Both the position numbers and the translations under genes were made by a program. Of a stretch of 7,501 nucleotides of DNA, positions 6,604 through 7,501 are shown piece by piece. The notes under the pieces were generated by a model. The model had not been told where the DNA came from, made no database searches, and saw nothing but the letters and a program-made list of their open reading frames with translations. Position 1 is the stretch's first letter. The number at the start of each line of letters is the position of its first letter. The DNA comes from Planctomycetota bacterium (GTDB taxonomy: Bacteria; Planctomycetota; Planctomycetia; Pirellulales; Lacipirellulaceae): positions 1 through 7,501 of the forward strand of contig JAJRUA010000466.1 in the NCBI GenBank assembly GCA_024278035.1. Direction: 5' to 3'.

Positions 6604-6825
6604 GTGCCTCGGGGGTCGATAGGGTGCGGTTTTATAGAGCCCGATCCATCGGCTCTGGTGCCATGCGTTAAGCAACTCTGGCACTATCCCACGGATATCG
6701 GCGTTTGACGGAAGCAACTCACCCACAAAAAACAATCGGCGTCAGGGTTGCCGTAGCAGCGCGTCTTTTCCAAGGTGTTGCAACCCGAACTTCTGGCAGA
6801 AGAAAGCCAGACAGGAGAAACAGGA
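6356..6825. other. 470-bp gap between hemD and the protease gene, no confident gene
   Basis: Apart from the doubtful ORF at 6352-6603, I see no protein, tRNA or known RNA here. Visible small structures are a bulged hairpin (AGAGCCCGAT at 6636-6645 with TCGGCTCT at 6649-6656), a near-palindrome CTTCTGGCAGAAG at 6790-6802, and an A6 tract (6727-6732) that would be a T6 tract in the hemD direction. The protease promoter must lie here unless hemD transcription reads through, but no convincing -35/-10 pair was found. Confidence 0.5.
6361..6366 (-). promoter_or_regulatory. Strong Shine-Dalgarno that fixes the TTG start of the protease
   Basis: The minus strand reads GGAGGT five bases before the TTG at 6355. 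This is the only clear ribosome binding site in the window, and it decides the protease start in favour of TTG over the internal ATG. Confidence 0.75.
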
Positions 6826-6837
6826 TCAACAAGATTT
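6811..6837. repeat. Three ACAGGATTA-like 9-mers overlapping the hemD stop codon
   Basis: ACAGGAGAA (6811-6819), ACAGGATCA (6820-6828) and ACAAGATTT (6829-6837) are consecutive 9-mers matching those in the 1133-1223 element (ACAGGATC, ACAGGATTA, ACAGGATTG followed by AAATTTT). The hemD stop (6826-6828) and its last three codons lie inside them. Only one arm is present; no inverted partner is visible nearby. Confidence 0.45.
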
Positions 6838-7501
6838 TGATTTGCTGACCTGCTCCAAAATTGCCTCGACAAGACTGTCGGCGGTGGCCACGGTGGCGAC
6901 AACCGTAGCGTGCTGGCCCGCTTGCTCCAGGGCGGCAGCGGTAAGGGGGCTGATGGCGGCGATCCGGGCCCCGCCCCAATCGTCTTGGCCGGTGCCAAAA
7001 AGGCGTACGAGAGAGCGGGCGGTTGCGGGGCTGGTGGCGGTGACCCAGTCGATCTGGCCAGCGCGAAGTTCGGCAAGAATCGCTTCCTCGGCTTCCGTCA
7101 CATCGTGGCTTTCGTAAGCGACGACTTGCTCAACCACGGCACCTGCCCCAGTGAGCTTTTCGGCAAGCACCTGGCGACCACGGCTTGCGCGGACGAGGAG
7201 CACTCGCTTACCAGCAATGTCGGGGGCAAGGGTTTCAGCAAGCGCCTCTGCGCTGTACTCCTGGGGCTGCACGTCGGCGCGTAGTCGCCAAGCGGCGAGG
7301 GCTTCGGTCGTAGCGGGGCCGACGGCGGCGATTTTCGCCGAGCCGAATCGGCGGGCGTCACCGCCCCGTTCGTCAAGCCTACCCAAAAACGCTTCGACGC
7401 CGTTTCGGCTACTGAAGACAACGTAATCCTCTTCGCTGAGTCGGTCGAGGGCTTTATCAACGGCAGTCCAATCGGCGGGAGGGCTGATAGTGAGGGCCGG
7501 T
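6826..7501 (-). CDS. hemD: Uroporphyrinogen-III synthase, 5' end outside window
   Basis: HemD closes and inverts ring D of hydroxymethylbilane to give uroporphyrinogen III, the branch point to heme, siroheme and cobalamin; it is cytosolic. The frame is open to the window edge and 224 residues are visible, against about 250 for the family, so roughly 20-30 N-terminal residues are missing. Seen in order are ISPPADWTAVDKAL, the hallmark VVFSSRNGVEAFLGRLDERG, KIAAVGPATTEAL, KRVLLVRASRGRQVLAEKL, VVEQVVAYES, DWVTATSPATARSL and RIAAISPLTAAALEQAG. These match the two Rossmann-like lobes of HemD. A TTG at 7386 falls inside the conserved NGVEAFLG stretch and is not the real start. The last residues (SKSKSC) are encoded within a 9-mer repeat and may be a recently altered tail. 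hemC or other heme genes may lie upstream but are not visible. Confidence 0.92.
   Translation of the reverse strand, partial: PALTISPPADWTAVDKALDRLSEEDYVVFSSRNGVEAFLGRLDERGGDARRFGSAKIAAVGPATTEALAAWRLRADVQPQEYSAEALAETLAPDIAGKRVLLVRASRGRQVLAEKLTGAGAVVEQVVAYESHDVTEAEEAILAELRAGQIDWVTATSPATARSLVRLFGTGQDDWGGARIAAISPLTAAALEQAGQHATVVATVATADSLVEAILEQVSKSKSC

Noticed and set aside
6325..6708. Plus-strand 127-residue frame opposite the protease leader
   Set aside because: It overlaps the protease signal peptide region on the other strand, has no family resemblance and no ribosome binding site that I can see.
6724..6753. Intrinsic terminator for hemD on the minus strand
   Set aside because: A CGGC/GCCG stem is followed by a T6 tract on the minus strand, but the stem has only 4 bp with a 9-base loop, too weak to claim.

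Overview
The window looks like an ordinary chromosomal stretch of a GC-rich planctomycete, most likely Pirellulales. This rests on the mix of encoded proteins, the weak or missing Shine-Dalgarno sequences before most genes, and the abundant palindromic intergenic repeats. The taxonomic call is inference from gene content and style; no rRNA or other marker gene is present.

Layout, left to right. Plus strand: the last 43 codons of elongation factor P (1-132); a perfect 28-bp inverted repeat (144-214); a sugar-phosphate isomerase/epimerase-type TIM-barrel protein (265-1107); a long nested palindrome that ends in a T-run and probably terminates transcription (1107-1255); and a UbiA-family prenyltransferase resembling EboC (1280-2188). 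A repeat-filled convergent gap follows (2189-2363). Minus strand: a 900-residue GH63/MGH1-like glucosidase (2364-5066); an upstream gap with three 25-bp tandem units and a large inverted repeat (5067-5284); a secreted trypsin-like serine protease with a C-terminal membrane anchor (5285-6355); about 470 bp with no convincing gene apart from one doubtful small ORF (6356-6825); and uroporphyrinogen-III synthase HemD, whose 5' end lies beyond the window (6826-7501).

Functionally, the isomerase-like protein and the UbiA protein may belong together, because an EboC-like UbiA beside a TIM-barrel protein recalls part of the ebo metabolite-export cluster. The other genes (translation factor, glucosidase, protease, heme synthesis) show no obvious common pathway. 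I see no phage, transposase, CRISPR, toxin-antitoxin or defence genes.

The most noteworthy content is non-coding. One GC-rich palindromic family (core GGCGAGCSGYGRGCGTAAGC) occurs in at least three intergenic gaps. A second element, built from ACAGGATTA-like 9-mers, follows two genes and supplies the last codons of hemD. I found no strong evidence of a new multi-gene system.
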